DNA of 29,975 nt from JBBREP01 sp038202885. GTDB lineage: Bacteria > Actinomycetota > Acidimicrobiia > IMCC26256 > PALSA-610. The stretch lies in NCBI GenBank assembly GCA_038202885.1, contig JBBREP010000039.1, forward strand, positions 1-29,975. Reading direction: 5' to 3'. This document shows, one piece after another, positions 6,936 through 14,651 of this stretch. The position numbers and the translations under genes were made by a program. Below the pieces are notes generated by a model that was not told the origin of the DNA, searched no databases, and worked only from the letters and a program-made list of their open reading frames with translations. Numbering within the stretch: position 1 is the stretch's first letter; the number at the start of each line of letters is the position of its first letter.

Positions 6936-7409
6936 ATGAGCGACCAACCACCGAGCAGCCCGAGCGGCGGCACCCCCCAGAACCCGTTCCAGGGCCTGGA
7001 CGTTGACAAGATCAAGACCGCGGGCCTGCCGACGCAACTGATGCTCGGTAGTTCGGTCGTGTTCTTCATCTTCGCGTTCTTCGACTGGTTCAGCGTCGAC
7101 TACGCGGGTTTTTCGAGCGGCTCAAACGCGTTCGACAACTTCCGCGGCACGCTCGCATGGCTGCTCATGATCGGCCTCGCAGTCGTCGCCCTGCTCATGC
7201 TGCTCAAAGGCGCGAACCAGAACTTCGTATACGCGTCGGTTGGGTGCGCGGGACTCGCGACCCTGCTGACGCTCTGGTACTGGGCATGGATCCCGTCCGG
7301 CGCCGGCTACGGCGGTGCGTTTGGCCTTTACATCTGCCTCATCGCGGCAATCGCCGGTACCGTCGGCGCCGTGATGAACATGCAGGCCTTCATGAAGAAG
7401 GGTGCGTAG
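6936..7409 (+). CDS. Four-helix membrane protein (tandem paralogue 2)
   Basis: A 157-residue protein with an N-terminal Ser/Pro/Gly-rich tail (SSPSGGTPQNPFQG) and about four membrane helices: VVFFIFAFFDWF, LAWLLMIGLAVVALLML, a helix around LATLLTLWYWAW, and GLYICLIAAIAGTVGAVM. It shares layout and its last helix with the preceding gene. The start at 6936 has GGAG at 6927-6930. The 118-nt gap and same strand suggest an operon. Function unknown; small tailed membrane proteins of this kind are common in actinobacteria, but I cannot name a family. Confidence 0.75.
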   Translation: MSDQPPSSPSGGTPQNPFQGLDVDKIKTAGLPTQLMLGSSVVFFIFAFFDWFSVDYAGFSSGSNAFDNFRGTLAWLLMIGLAVVALLMLLKGANQNFVYASVGCAGLATLLTLWYWAWIPSGAGYGGAFGLYICLIAAIAGTVGAVMNMQAFMKKGA

Positions 7410-7425
7410 CCACCGCAGCCACGCG

Positions 7426-8445
7426 CTAGAGCGTGAGCTCTGCCATCGCTTGCAAGGTATCGGGTCCGCCGCTCACGATGATTGTCGTGACGGCGGACTC
7501 GTTCCATGCAAGGAGGCGATCGCGAATGCGCTCACGTGAACCCACGAGCGAGATCTCGTCGGCGAACTGCGTGGGTACGTGGGCAATCGCCTCGTCGCGT
7601 TTGCCATCGAAGAACAGATCCTGGATCTTCTGCGCGGCATCGCCAAAGCCCATCCGCGCCATCAACTCCATGTGGAAGTTGCGCGTGCGATGCCCCATCC
7701 CACCGATATAGAAACCAAGCGCAGCCTTCGTCGGCATGAGTGCTTCTTCCAACTCGGCGTCGCTGTCACCAGTGATGCGACATCCCATCACGTTGACCGC
7801 GACCTCGAAGCCGGGCTTGGCGCCTGCGAGTGATTCGGCATAGACCTCGGGCCGAAACGGCGAGTAGTAGAGCGGCAACCAACCGTCGGCGATCTCTGCT
7901 GCGAGCGCCACGTTCTTCGGACCTTCGGCGCCGAGGTAGATCGGCAGGTCGGCGCGCAGCGGATGCACCATCACACGCAGCGGCTTGCCCATCCCCCAAC
8001 TGTTCGGACCGTCGTACGGCATCCGCACGAACTCGCCCTGGTACGACACGGGCTCCTCGCGCCGCAGGATCGCCCGCAGCACCTCGATGTACTCACGCGT
8101 GCGCGTGAGCGGCTTGGCGAAGGGTTGGCCGTACCAGCCCTCCACGACCTGGGGCCCCGACACTCCGAGGCCGAGTGCGAAGCGACCTTCGGAGAGATGG
8201 TCGACGGTGATCGCATGCATGGCGCACGACGCGGGCGTGCGGCCCGAGATCTGCACGACACCGGTGCAGACCCGAATGGTCGAGGTGTGCGCGGCGATCC
8301 ACGTGGCAAACGAGAACGCGTCGTTGCCCCACGACTCGGCCGTCCACACCGAGTCGAACCCGAGCCGTTCGGCCTCCTGGGCCAGCGGGACGTGGAACGG
8401 GTTCGGGCCCTTGCCCCAGTAGCCGAGCTGCAATCCGAGCTTCAT
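7426..8445 (-). CDS. LLM-class F420-dependent oxidoreductase
   Basis: A 339-residue TIM-barrel enzyme of the luciferase-like superfamily, in the actinobacterial branch that uses coenzyme F420. Family features include MKLGLQLGYWG (strand 1), EAERLGFDSVWTAESWGND (strand/helix 2), STIRVCTGVVQISGRTP, DHLSEGRFALGLGVSGPQVVEGWYG and LPIYLGAEGPKNVALAAEIADGWLP. Usual length for the group. The start has GAGGAG 4-9 nt upstream on the minus strand. It converges on the membrane-protein pair. Substrate unknown; relatives act on small alcohols, ketones or xenobiotics. Confidence 0.88.
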   Translation of the reverse strand: MKLGLQLGYWGKGPNPFHVPLAQEAERLGFDSVWTAESWGNDAFSFATWIAAHTSTIRVCTGVVQISGRTPASCAMHAITVDHLSEGRFALGLGVSGPQVVEGWYGQPFAKPLTRTREYIEVLRAILRREEPVSYQGEFVRMPYDGPNSWGMGKPLRVMVHPLRADLPIYLGAEGPKNVALAAEIADGWLPLYYSPFRPEVYAESLAGAKPGFEVAVNVMGCRITGDSDAELEEALMPTKAALGFYIGGMGHRTRNFHMELMARMGFGDAAQKIQDLFFDGKRDEAIAHVPTQFADEISLVGSRERIRDRLLAWNESAVTTIIVSGGPDTLQAMAELTL

Positions 8446-8654
8446 CGTTCTCCTCGATCCGGATGTGGGGCGGGCCGTCGACCACGACGCCGGGGCAGCG
8501 TATGAGAAGGCCGCAGTCGCGGTCGCTTCCGTCGGCCCACCAGGGGTCGCGAAGAGTTGTCACAACCGCCCGCGAGTGCGGCGCACCGACTACCCGGGAC
8601 GTTGTCGCCGTCGTACAATTCGACGAGCCGACGGGGCGGCCGAAGGAGGGCGTC

Positions 8655-9440
8655 ATGCTGAAGAAATTGCTGGCGGGAGCGACCGCCGCGGCCGTACTCG
8701 GTGTCGGCGGCGTTGCAGTGGCCGGAGCCGTGAGCTCGCCATCGTCGACGTCCACGTCATCGACGGCCCCCAAAGCGAACGCCCACGCGCCGAAACAGGG
8801 CGCGGGCCGCTTGCTCGGGCTCGCAGTGAAAACCGCCGCCGACAAGATCGGGATCGACACCAAGACGCTGCGGGCCGGTGTGCAGTCGGGCAAGACCATC
8901 GCCCAGATCGCGAGCGCACACCACGTCGCACCGGCTGCGGTCGTGTCGGCCATCGTCACGAAGGTCGACACAGCCATCAATGCGGCCGTGAAGGCCGGCA
9001 AGCTCGACGCCTCGAAGGCGGCCAAGGCCAAGCAACGCGTCCCTTCCATGGCGGACCGGCTCGTCAACCACACCACGTCGCTCATGCCGCATCTGCGTCA
9101 TGGTCCCAAGCAGAAGTTCCACAGCCGCGCCACACTCACAGCGGCCGCCAAGGCGATCGGCATCAGTAGCGACACGCTCCGCACGGCGATGCGTTCTGGC
9201 CAGTCGATCGCGTCGGTCGCCACAGCACACGGCGTCGCTCGCACCAAGGTGGTCGCGGCAATGGTGGCGGTCGCCGACCGCAACTTCGACGCGACGGCCA
9301 AGACCCACCACGTCGACACCTCCTACCGCAAGCGCATCCCCGCCATCATCGGCCACATCGTCGACGGCACGGTCTCGGCGCACCGTCGTGCCATGGGTCA
9401 TCACGCCAAGACCAAGACCACGGCCACCATCGGCGCCTGA
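8655..9440 (+). CDS. Secreted protein with two ~80-residue helical repeats (family member A)
   Basis: A 261-residue exported protein. Residues 1-26 form a signal peptide (MLKKLLAGATAAAVLGVGGV then AVAGA), followed by a Ser/Thr linker. Two copies of one module follow, at about 57-140 and 160-240. Each has K-x-IGI, then a helix with SGxxIAxxAxAH (KTIAQIASAHHVAP; QSIASVATAHGVAR), then VVxAxV and a basic helical tail. AAGGAGGG at 8643-8650 fixes the start. The module looks like a small helix-turn-helix unit with some resemblance to LysM or DUF2680 patterns, but I cannot place it in a named family. A homologue with the same two-module build is at 26306-27046. Very Lys/Ala-rich, no cysteines. Confidence 0.75.
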   Translation: MLKKLLAGATAAAVLGVGGVAVAGAVSSPSSTSTSSTAPKANAHAPKQGAGRLLGLAVKTAADKIGIDTKTLRAGVQSGKTIAQIASAHHVAPAAVVSAIVTKVDTAINAAVKAGKLDASKAAKAKQRVPSMADRLVNHTTSLMPHLRHGPKQKFHSRATLTAAAKAIGISSDTLRTAMRSGQSIASVATAHGVARTKVVAAMVAVADRNFDATAKTHHVDTSYRKRIPAIIGHIVDGTVSAHRRAMGHHAKTKTTATIGA

Positions 9441-9527
9441 GGCGAACGATCGGGGGCTGCGTCGGGTTCGACGCGCGTCGCGGTCCAGCATTCGCCCACG
9501 GCGGCGCTCGCGTGGTCGCATAGGCGG

Positions 9528-10166
9528 ATGATCGAGGCGGTCCTGTTCGACTTCGGCGGCGTGTTCACCGGGTCGCCGTTTCACGCCGTGCGCGACAGCG
9601 GGCGCCTCGACGGGCACGATCCCGAGGTGCTCATCGAGATCATCTTCGGCCCGTACGACCGCGACACCGATCACCCGTGGCACCAATTGGAGCGCGGCGA
9701 ACTGAGTCTGCGCGACACGCGCGATCAGTTGGTGGCGTTGGCGGCCGAGCGCGGCATGACCATCGACCCCTTCGACACCTTGAAGGGCATGGCGATCGGT
9801 GGCGGCGCGGCCGACGAGTACATCGAGCGCACCCGACAACTGCGCGCCGACGGCTACCGCACCGCGCTCGTCACGAACAACGTGCGCGAGTTCTCCGACG
9901 GTTGGCGGTCGCTGATCCCGGTCGACGAACTCTTCGACGTCGTCGTCGACAGCAGCGTCGTCGGGATGCGCAAACCCGATCCGCGCATCTTCCACCACGC
10001 GCTCGCCGAACTCGGTGGCGTGGCACCCGAACGAGCGGTGTTCCTCGACGATTTCGCCGGCAACATCGACGCGGCCACGGCGCTGGGCATCCATGGCATC
10101 ATCGTCGGCGCCGACCGGCTCGCCGCGATTCAGGTCCTCGACGCCCTGCTCGCCGAACACGCCTGA
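9528..10166 (+). CDS. HAD-superfamily hydrolase (subfamily IA, epoxide-hydrolase-N-terminal-like)
   Basis: A 212-residue haloacid-dehalogenase-fold phosphatase. Motif I is LFDFGGVF with nucleophile Asp8 (DFGG in place of DxDGT, common in this subgroup), motif II is ALVTNN, motif III is GMRKPDPRIF (Lys) and motif IV is AVFLDDFAGNI (Asp-Asp). A helical cap lies between motifs I and II. The likely reaction is hydrolysis of a small phosphate ester. The gene precedes the aminotransferase by 39 nt on the same strand. Substrate cannot be told from sequence. Confidence 0.85.
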   Translation: MIEAVLFDFGGVFTGSPFHAVRDSGRLDGHDPEVLIEIIFGPYDRDTDHPWHQLERGELSLRDTRDQLVALAAERGMTIDPFDTLKGMAIGGGAADEYIERTRQLRADGYRTALVTNNVREFSDGWRSLIPVDELFDVVVDSSVVGMRKPDPRIFHHALAELGGVAPERAVFLDDFAGNIDAATALGIHGIIVGADRLAAIQVLDALLAEHA

Positions 10167-10205
10167 CCCTCGCGACACGCGCGCCATGACGGTACTCTCG
10201 CCACC

Positions 10206-11429
10206 ATGAGCAACGGCGCGTTTCTCCATCCGTATGCGAAGCCCACCCGCCGCGACGACGAGTACCGATGCATTGTGCGCGGCGACGGCGCAAGGGTGTG
10301 GGACCGCGAGGGCAACGAGTACATCGACGCGATGGCCTCGCTCTGGTACGCCAACATCGGCTACGGGCGCTCCGAGATCACGCGCGCGGTTACCGCGCAG
10401 ATGGATCAGATCGCGGCCTATCACTGCTTCGAGCCGTTCACGAACGAACCAGCCGAAGCCTTGGCCGAGCGCATCGCGTCGCTCGCACCCCTGCGTGACG
10501 CACGAGTCTTTCTCACATCGTCGGGCTCAGAAGCCGTCGACTCGGCCATGAAGCTCGCGCGCGTTGCGCAGGTACGCGCCGGTCATCCCCAACGCACGCT
10601 GATCATCAGCCGGGGCCGGGCGTATCACGGCGTCACCTATGGGGGTCTGACCGCGCAGGGAATCCCTGCGAACCAGGAAGGCTTCGGTCCGTTCGTTGGC
10701 GACGTCGTACACGTGCCGCCCGACGATCTCGAGGCCATCGCAAGCCTGATGGCCGAGCGCGGCGACGAGGTCGCCGCGATCATCACCGAACCGGTGCAGG
10801 GTGCCGGCGGAGTGTTTCCGCCCACCGACGGGTATCTCGCGGGGCTTCGCCGACTCGCTGATCAGCACGGCGCCTACCTGATCTTCGACGAAGTGATCTG
10901 TGGCTTCGGACGGCTCGGTGCGTGGTTTGGTGCGCAGCATTTCGGCGTCACGCCCGACCTGATCACGTTCGCGAAGGCGGTCACTTCGGGCTACGTGCCG
11001 CTTGGCGGCGTGATTCTGGCGCGCCACGTGTGCGACGCGCTCGAAGCCGACCCGGCCTGGATGTTGCGACACGGCCACACCTACTCCGGACACCCCACTG
11101 CCTGCGCGGCCGCGCTCGCAAACCTCAACGTGATCGAGCGCGACGCGCTCGTGGCTCGCGCCGTCACCGTCGGGCAGCGTCTGTTCGACGGTTTCGACGC
11201 GCTGCACCGCGACGGATCGCTCGCGGGTGTGCGCCGCGAGGTCGCGGTCGGTGCCACGATCACGCCCGACGGCATCGATGCGTTCGCGGTGCGTGACGAA
11301 TTGCTCGATCAAGGCGTGATCACGCGTGCAGTCAATCCAACCACGCTCACGTGGTGCCCACCACTGGTGATCACCGACGCCGAGATCGACCGCGTCGTCG
11401 ACGCGCTCGCCAAGGCCCTCCAACGCTGA
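10206..11429 (+). CDS. Class III (omega) aminotransferase, PLP-dependent
   Basis: A 407-residue fold-type I aminotransferase. The Schiff-base lysine is Lys257 in TFAKAVTSGYVPLGGV and the pyridine-N-binding Asp228 lies in LIFDEVICGFGR. SSGSEAVDSAMKLAR (105-119) binds the PLP phosphate. The protein resembles omega-amino acid:pyruvate aminotransferases rather than BioA, but substrates in this class are hard to predict. There is no Shine-Dalgarno sequence; TACTCT (10193-10198) lies 7 nt before the ATG, which fits its own leaderless transcript in addition to read-through from the HAD gene. Confidence 0.88.
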   Translation: MSNGAFLHPYAKPTRRDDEYRCIVRGDGARVWDREGNEYIDAMASLWYANIGYGRSEITRAVTAQMDQIAAYHCFEPFTNEPAEALAERIASLAPLRDARVFLTSSGSEAVDSAMKLARVAQVRAGHPQRTLIISRGRAYHGVTYGGLTAQGIPANQEGFGPFVGDVVHVPPDDLEAIASLMAERGDEVAAIITEPVQGAGGVFPPTDGYLAGLRRLADQHGAYLIFDEVICGFGRLGAWFGAQHFGVTPDLITFAKAVTSGYVPLGGVILARHVCDALEADPAWMLRHGHTYSGHPTACAAALANLNVIERDALVARAVTVGQRLFDGFDALHRDGSLAGVRREVAVGATITPDGIDAFAVRDELLDQGVITRAVNPTTLTWCPPLVITDAEIDRVVDALAKALQR

Positions 11430-11462
11430 CACGCCGCGAACAATTGCTCACGGCGCCGTGCG

Positions 11463-12212
11463 TCAGCGGCGCCCCCGCGGCGTATGACGTAGTCGCAGCA
11501 AGAACCACGCGCCGCCTCCGACCAGCAACAGGCCGACCAGCACGCCGATGATCACGGTCACCACCGACGTGCCGCTCGTTCCGCCGCCCGCGTTCGCACT
11601 ATGGGTGGTGCCCGCGAGGAACACACCCATGTCGAAGAACGACGCGCCGACCGTGGAGGTCTGCGTCGCCGCGGGCACCGCGAGTTGTTTCCATCCACGT
11701 CCGGTCGGCGAAAAGTAGATGCCGCGATTCGCGGGGAGCGGCACGCTCAGGACCGCGCTCGCACGCACCGCCACGCGCGCGAGCGTGCCGAGGTTCGGGT
11801 CGTAGCGCACGCTGAGCCGGTACGCGTTGCCATCGGGGCTCGTGCCAGCGGGCAGCGGGTCGAGCGTCGCGGGGTCGAGCGGCTCCATCAGCACCGAGGC
11901 CTGGGTCGAGCCCGCTTTCGCCGGGATCGCGCCGTCGCTGAGGGTGACGATGAATTGCGTGTCGGTGCTCGCGATCCCGCCCTGATTGCTACCGGTCGCG
12001 CCGACCGCGATCGTCGTCGTGTTCGGCCCCGGCACCACGTTTCCCGTCGCAAAGGCCTTCGGAGGATTGACCCACTGATACTGCACGGGCGGACCGACGC
12101 CCTCGTACAAGGGCAGCACCGAGTGGCCCGAGAGGTGCGCGGTCATCACCGCGACCGACACGTACACGACCGCCACTGCGGCGCCGAACGCGAGCGAGCG
12201 CTTCGTGCTCAC
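11463..12212 (-). CDS. Bitopic membrane protein with an extracellular domain (last gene of the CopC-CopD operon)
   Basis: A 249-residue protein with an N-terminal membrane helix (LAFGAAVAVVYVSVAVMTAHL), an extracellular domain of about 175 residues rich in beta-strand-forming stretches and Thr/Pro, a Gly/Ser/Thr linker and a C-terminal helix (VVTVIIGVLVGLLLVGGGAW) with a basic tail. The GTG at 12212 overlaps the stop of the upstream solute-binding gene by 4 nt (GTGA). No metal-binding cluster or enzymatic motif is visible (no His/Cys clusters). I do not recognise the family; the layout suggests a surface-exposed accessory protein anchored at both ends. Confidence 0.7.
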   Translation of the reverse strand: MSTKRSLAFGAAVAVVYVSVAVMTAHLSGHSVLPLYEGVGPPVQYQWVNPPKAFATGNVVPGPNTTTIAVGATGSNQGGIASTDTQFIVTLSDGAIPAKAGSTQASVLMEPLDPATLDPLPAGTSPDGNAYRLSVRYDPNLGTLARVAVRASAVLSVPLPANRGIYFSPTGRGWKQLAVPAATQTSTVGASFFDMGVFLAGTTHSANAGGGTSGTSVVTVIIGVLVGLLLVGGGAWFLLRLRHTPRGRR

Positions 12213-13486
12213 GCGGCCAGGGGAAGATCGGCGATGGCGTGCGTCGCGTACGTCTTGGGCCACACGACCGCGGAGGTGACTGGCGCAATCCACTGCCAGA
12301 TCACACTCTCGGCCATGCGATTGTCGCCCGCGTCGCTCGCACGGTCAGGGGCGAGTTCGAAGCCACTGCCGTTCGGCAACGAGTTCGCCGAAAGCCGAAC
12401 CCGATGCGCGGCGCTGGCAATGTCCCCAACGCTGAACGACCGCGCCGCGGGCAGCACCGAGCCGAGCACGACGAGCGCGTTCGAGAACCCCGACAGCGCC
12501 GGGGCACTCATCGCATCGTCGTACTGGGTGGCGTAGGCCGCGGCGGCCCACGCCAGCTCGGCGCGCGCCTTCGGCGCAAGCGCAGCGGTGCGCACATGAT
12601 TGGCATCCGGTTTGTCCGACGCGAACAATCCGACGGCGGCCTTTCCCAACAGCTTGGCGAACGCCGGCATGCAGTAACTCGAACTCGTGCCGATCGCGAC
12701 CTTCAACGGCACGTGCTGGGCGGCGAGGGCGCGCTGTACGGCCACTCCATCGTCGACGTACGCCGAGGCGAAGATCACATCGGTCCTGGCGGCCGCGACC
12801 TTGCGGGCCACCGCCGCGGCGTCGAGATGGTTCGCGTCGTACGGGATCGCCGCTGCGAGTGTGAGCCCGGCGCGCCGGATGGCGTCGATGGCGCCCGCGC
12901 CGACCGCGCGCCCATACGGGTCGTCCACGTAGGTGACGGTGTACCGCAGCGGACTCGTGACCTTGCGATAGGGCAACAGCACCGAATGCACGAAGTCGAT
13001 CGCGGCGCGCCCGAGCGTGGCCCCGCTCGGAGCGAGACGGAAGAAGTTGCGACCATTCGCCACGCCGTTGGGTAGCAGTCCGACCGCGCCCGTCTCCCAG
13101 AAACTCATGTTGCGTTGCGTCGCCTCGGTCGCCGCGATTGCCGACACCGCACTGCCGTGACTACCGATCACCACGGTCACGTGACGCGCCGCGAGTGCAG
13201 CCATGGCATCGGGGACGGCTTCGGGCCGCGCGATCGTCTCGACCACGAGCCGAACGTTGTGGCCGTGGATGCCTCCATTGCGATTGACCCAATCGACGGC
13301 GAGGCGCACACCGCGCAGTTCCTGGCTACCGCCGACGCGCTGGGTGCCCTGCGTGGGATACAGCGCGCCGATGACGATGTCGCCCGCGCCGCCGGCACCT
13401 GTACACGCGCCGAGACCCGCCGCCGCGATCATGAAAGCGATCGTGGTTGCGACACCACGCAGTCGAAGGTTCGCGAATCGGTTCAC
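12209..13486 (-). CDS. Solute-binding lipoprotein of the branched-chain-amino-acid ABC type (Peripla_BP_6), orphan
   Basis: A 425-residue type I periplasmic-binding-fold protein. The signal peptide ends in a lipobox, GLGAC, with Cys28 to be lipidated. The mature start IVIGALYPTQGTQRVGGSQELRG matches the LivJ/LivK group, with RGVRLAVDWVNRNGGIHGH, VVIGSHGSAVSAI and VTYVDDPYGRAVG as further landmarks. The GTG at 13486 overlaps the CPBP stop by 4 nt. No permease or ATPase genes accompany it in the window, so it either serves a transporter encoded elsewhere or acts as a receptor in this operon. Its ligand is unknown. Confidence 0.83.
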   Translation of the reverse strand: MNRFANLRLRGVATTIAFMIAAAGLGACTGAGGAGDIVIGALYPTQGTQRVGGSQELRGVRLAVDWVNRNGGIHGHNVRLVVETIARPEAVPDAMAALAARHVTVVIGSHGSAVSAIAATEATQRNMSFWETGAVGLLPNGVANGRNFFRLAPSGATLGRAAIDFVHSVLLPYRKVTSPLRYTVTYVDDPYGRAVGAGAIDAIRRAGLTLAAAIPYDANHLDAAAVARKVAAARTDVIFASAYVDDGVAVQRALAAQHVPLKVAIGTSSSYCMPAFAKLLGKAAVGLFASDKPDANHVRTAALAPKARAELAWAAAAYATQYDDAMSAPALSGFSNALVVLGSVLPAARSFSVGDIASAAHRVRLSANSLPNGSGFELAPDRASDAGDNRMAESVIWQWIAPVTSAVVWPKTYATHAIADLPLAA

Positions 13487-14106
13487 CACACCACCAGCAG
13501 GTTGGCGACCACGTGCGTGATCGCGGGAACGGTCCAACGACCCGTTGCTTCGCGCTGCCACGCGAACAGCGCGCCGACGGCAAGATCGAGCGGCAAGACC
13601 CAGGCGCCGTACGTTGTGAGGTGCACGAGCGCGAACGACGCGGTGCTCCCGACGATCGCGATCGCCGCACCGTACGGTCGGAGAAATCCGTAGACGAGCC
13701 GCCGGAAGAACGCCTCCTCGGCTACCGCCGCGACCACATCGAGCAGCACGTAGCGCCCAGCGAGCGGGACGGTGCGGGCGTGGCCCACGAGCAGTTGCGC
13801 GGCGCCGACCGCGAGCAGGCCGACCGCGCACACCGAAAGACTGACCAGCCTCGACTGTGCCGATGCAATCACGGGGCTCGACTTCAGGCGCGGCACCGGG
13901 ACGACGAGACCCACAGCGAGCACGGCTCCGAACACCACGGCGAGCACCAGCGGTGGATCAGCGAACCCAATCAGCGTGGGGCGCAGCCACAACGCCGCGA
14001 GCGCCACAGCGATCAGCACGACCGCAACCGGCGTATCGGGCACCGTGACAACAGTGCGGTGGCCGTGGTGCGTGGGGCGCGCCGCTTCGGTGTCGTTCCG
14101 AGTCAC
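13483..14106 (-). CDS. CPBP-family intramembrane metalloprotease (Abi domain)
   Basis: A 207-residue polytopic protein. The three CPBP motifs are present: EEAFFRR (Glu130, Glu131, Arg135), FALVH (Phe158-His162) and HVVAN (His198). These residues form the intramembrane active site in Rce1-like proteases. Roles in bacteria range from bacteriocin immunity to processing of membrane proteins. It sits between two lipoprotein genes with 4-nt overlaps on both sides (14103-14106 and 13483-13486), so the three are translationally coupled and one of the neighbours could be a partner or substrate. Confidence 0.85.
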   Translation of the reverse strand: MTRNDTEAARPTHHGHRTVVTVPDTPVAVVLIAVALAALWLRPTLIGFADPPLVLAVVFGAVLAVGLVVPVPRLKSSPVIASAQSRLVSLSVCAVGLLAVGAAQLLVGHARTVPLAGRYVLLDVVAAVAEEAFFRRLVYGFLRPYGAAIAIVGSTASFALVHLTTYGAWVLPLDLAVGALFAWQREATGRWTVPAITHVVANLLVVW

Positions 14107-14642
14107 TTCGCCACCGTGATCACGACGGCTTTGGTGACCAGGGCTCGGTTCGCGAACGGCACGTGGTCGGCGGCAACGAACTCGGCGGTCACGGTGTGCG
14201 CGCCCGGTGTGAGCGCCGACGGGAGCGTCTGGCTCGTGCCGTACGCCATCGACACGATCTTGCCGTCGACCGACACGTGGATGTGGCCCTGATCACCGCG
14301 CAGCGTGGCCGAACCGGCGCTGGCGGGTAAGACCTCGGCGCCGATGAGCTTGAACACGAGCTTGGGGTGCGGGCCGACGACCGCGCTGGGTGTGGGCGCC
14401 ACGATTTCGAGCACGGCCTTCGTCGTCGGCCGGGTGGCTGTGGCCGCGGGCTTCGACGAACTGCACGCCGCCATCAACGACAGGGCAACCACGAAGGTCA
14501 GCGCGCATCGCGTCGCCCGGACTCGTCGTGGTGCCGGCAATGAAGTTGGCAATGAAGTTGGCAATGAAGTTGGCAATGAGATTGGCAATGAAGGTGGCGC
14601 GCCGCGGTCGCTTCCATACGCGGTGTCGGGCATCGCCGTCAT
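14103..14642 (-). CDS. Lipoprotein with a Ser-Leu-Pro-Thr repeat before its signal peptide
   Basis: A 179-residue protein. After an unusual 48-residue lead containing tandem SLPT units (residues 18-35) come a hydrophobic stretch and a lipobox (LSLMAAC, Cys60). The mature part, about 115 residues, looks like an immunoglobulin-like beta domain: LEIVAPTPSAVVGPHPKLVF, GHIHVSVDGK, LTPGAHTVTAEFV. The GHIHVSVDG strand is seen in small secreted domains found near copper-handling genes. No in-frame start lies between the repeat and the hydrophobic core, so the lead appears to be real. It begins 9 nt after the CopC-CopD stop codon and overlaps the CPBP gene by 4 nt. An ATG at 14633 is an alternative start. 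Confidence 0.72.
   Translation of the reverse strand: MTAMPDTAYGSDRGAPPSLPISLPTSLPTSLPTSLPAPRRVRATRCALTFVVALSLMAACSSSKPAATATRPTTKAVLEIVAPTPSAVVGPHPKLVFKLIGAEVLPASAGSATLRGDQGHIHVSVDGKIVSMAYGTSQTLPSALTPGAHTVTAEFVAADHVPFANRALVTKAVVITVAK
14536..14595. repeat. Five tandem copies of a 12-bp unit
   Basis: The unit GGCAATGAAGTT occurs three times exactly (14536-14571), then twice with one or two changes (14572-14595). The length is a multiple of 3, so copy-number change would add or remove the four-residue SLPT unit in the lipoprotein lead without shifting the frame. Confidence 0.9.
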
Positions 14643-14651
14643 TCTTGCAGA

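Noticed and set aside
8757..10424. Minus-strand frame of 555 codons
   Set aside because: It lies opposite the repeat protein, the HAD hydrolase and the start of the aminotransferase, and has no domain motif.
11449..11460. CACGGCGCCGTG palindrome between convergent genes
   Set aside because: Only a 12-bp GC-rich dyad, overlapping nothing else of note; too likely by chance to list as a terminator.
14536..14595. Possible CRISPR-like array
   Set aside because: The units are 12 bp, directly adjacent without spacers, and lie inside a coding frame.
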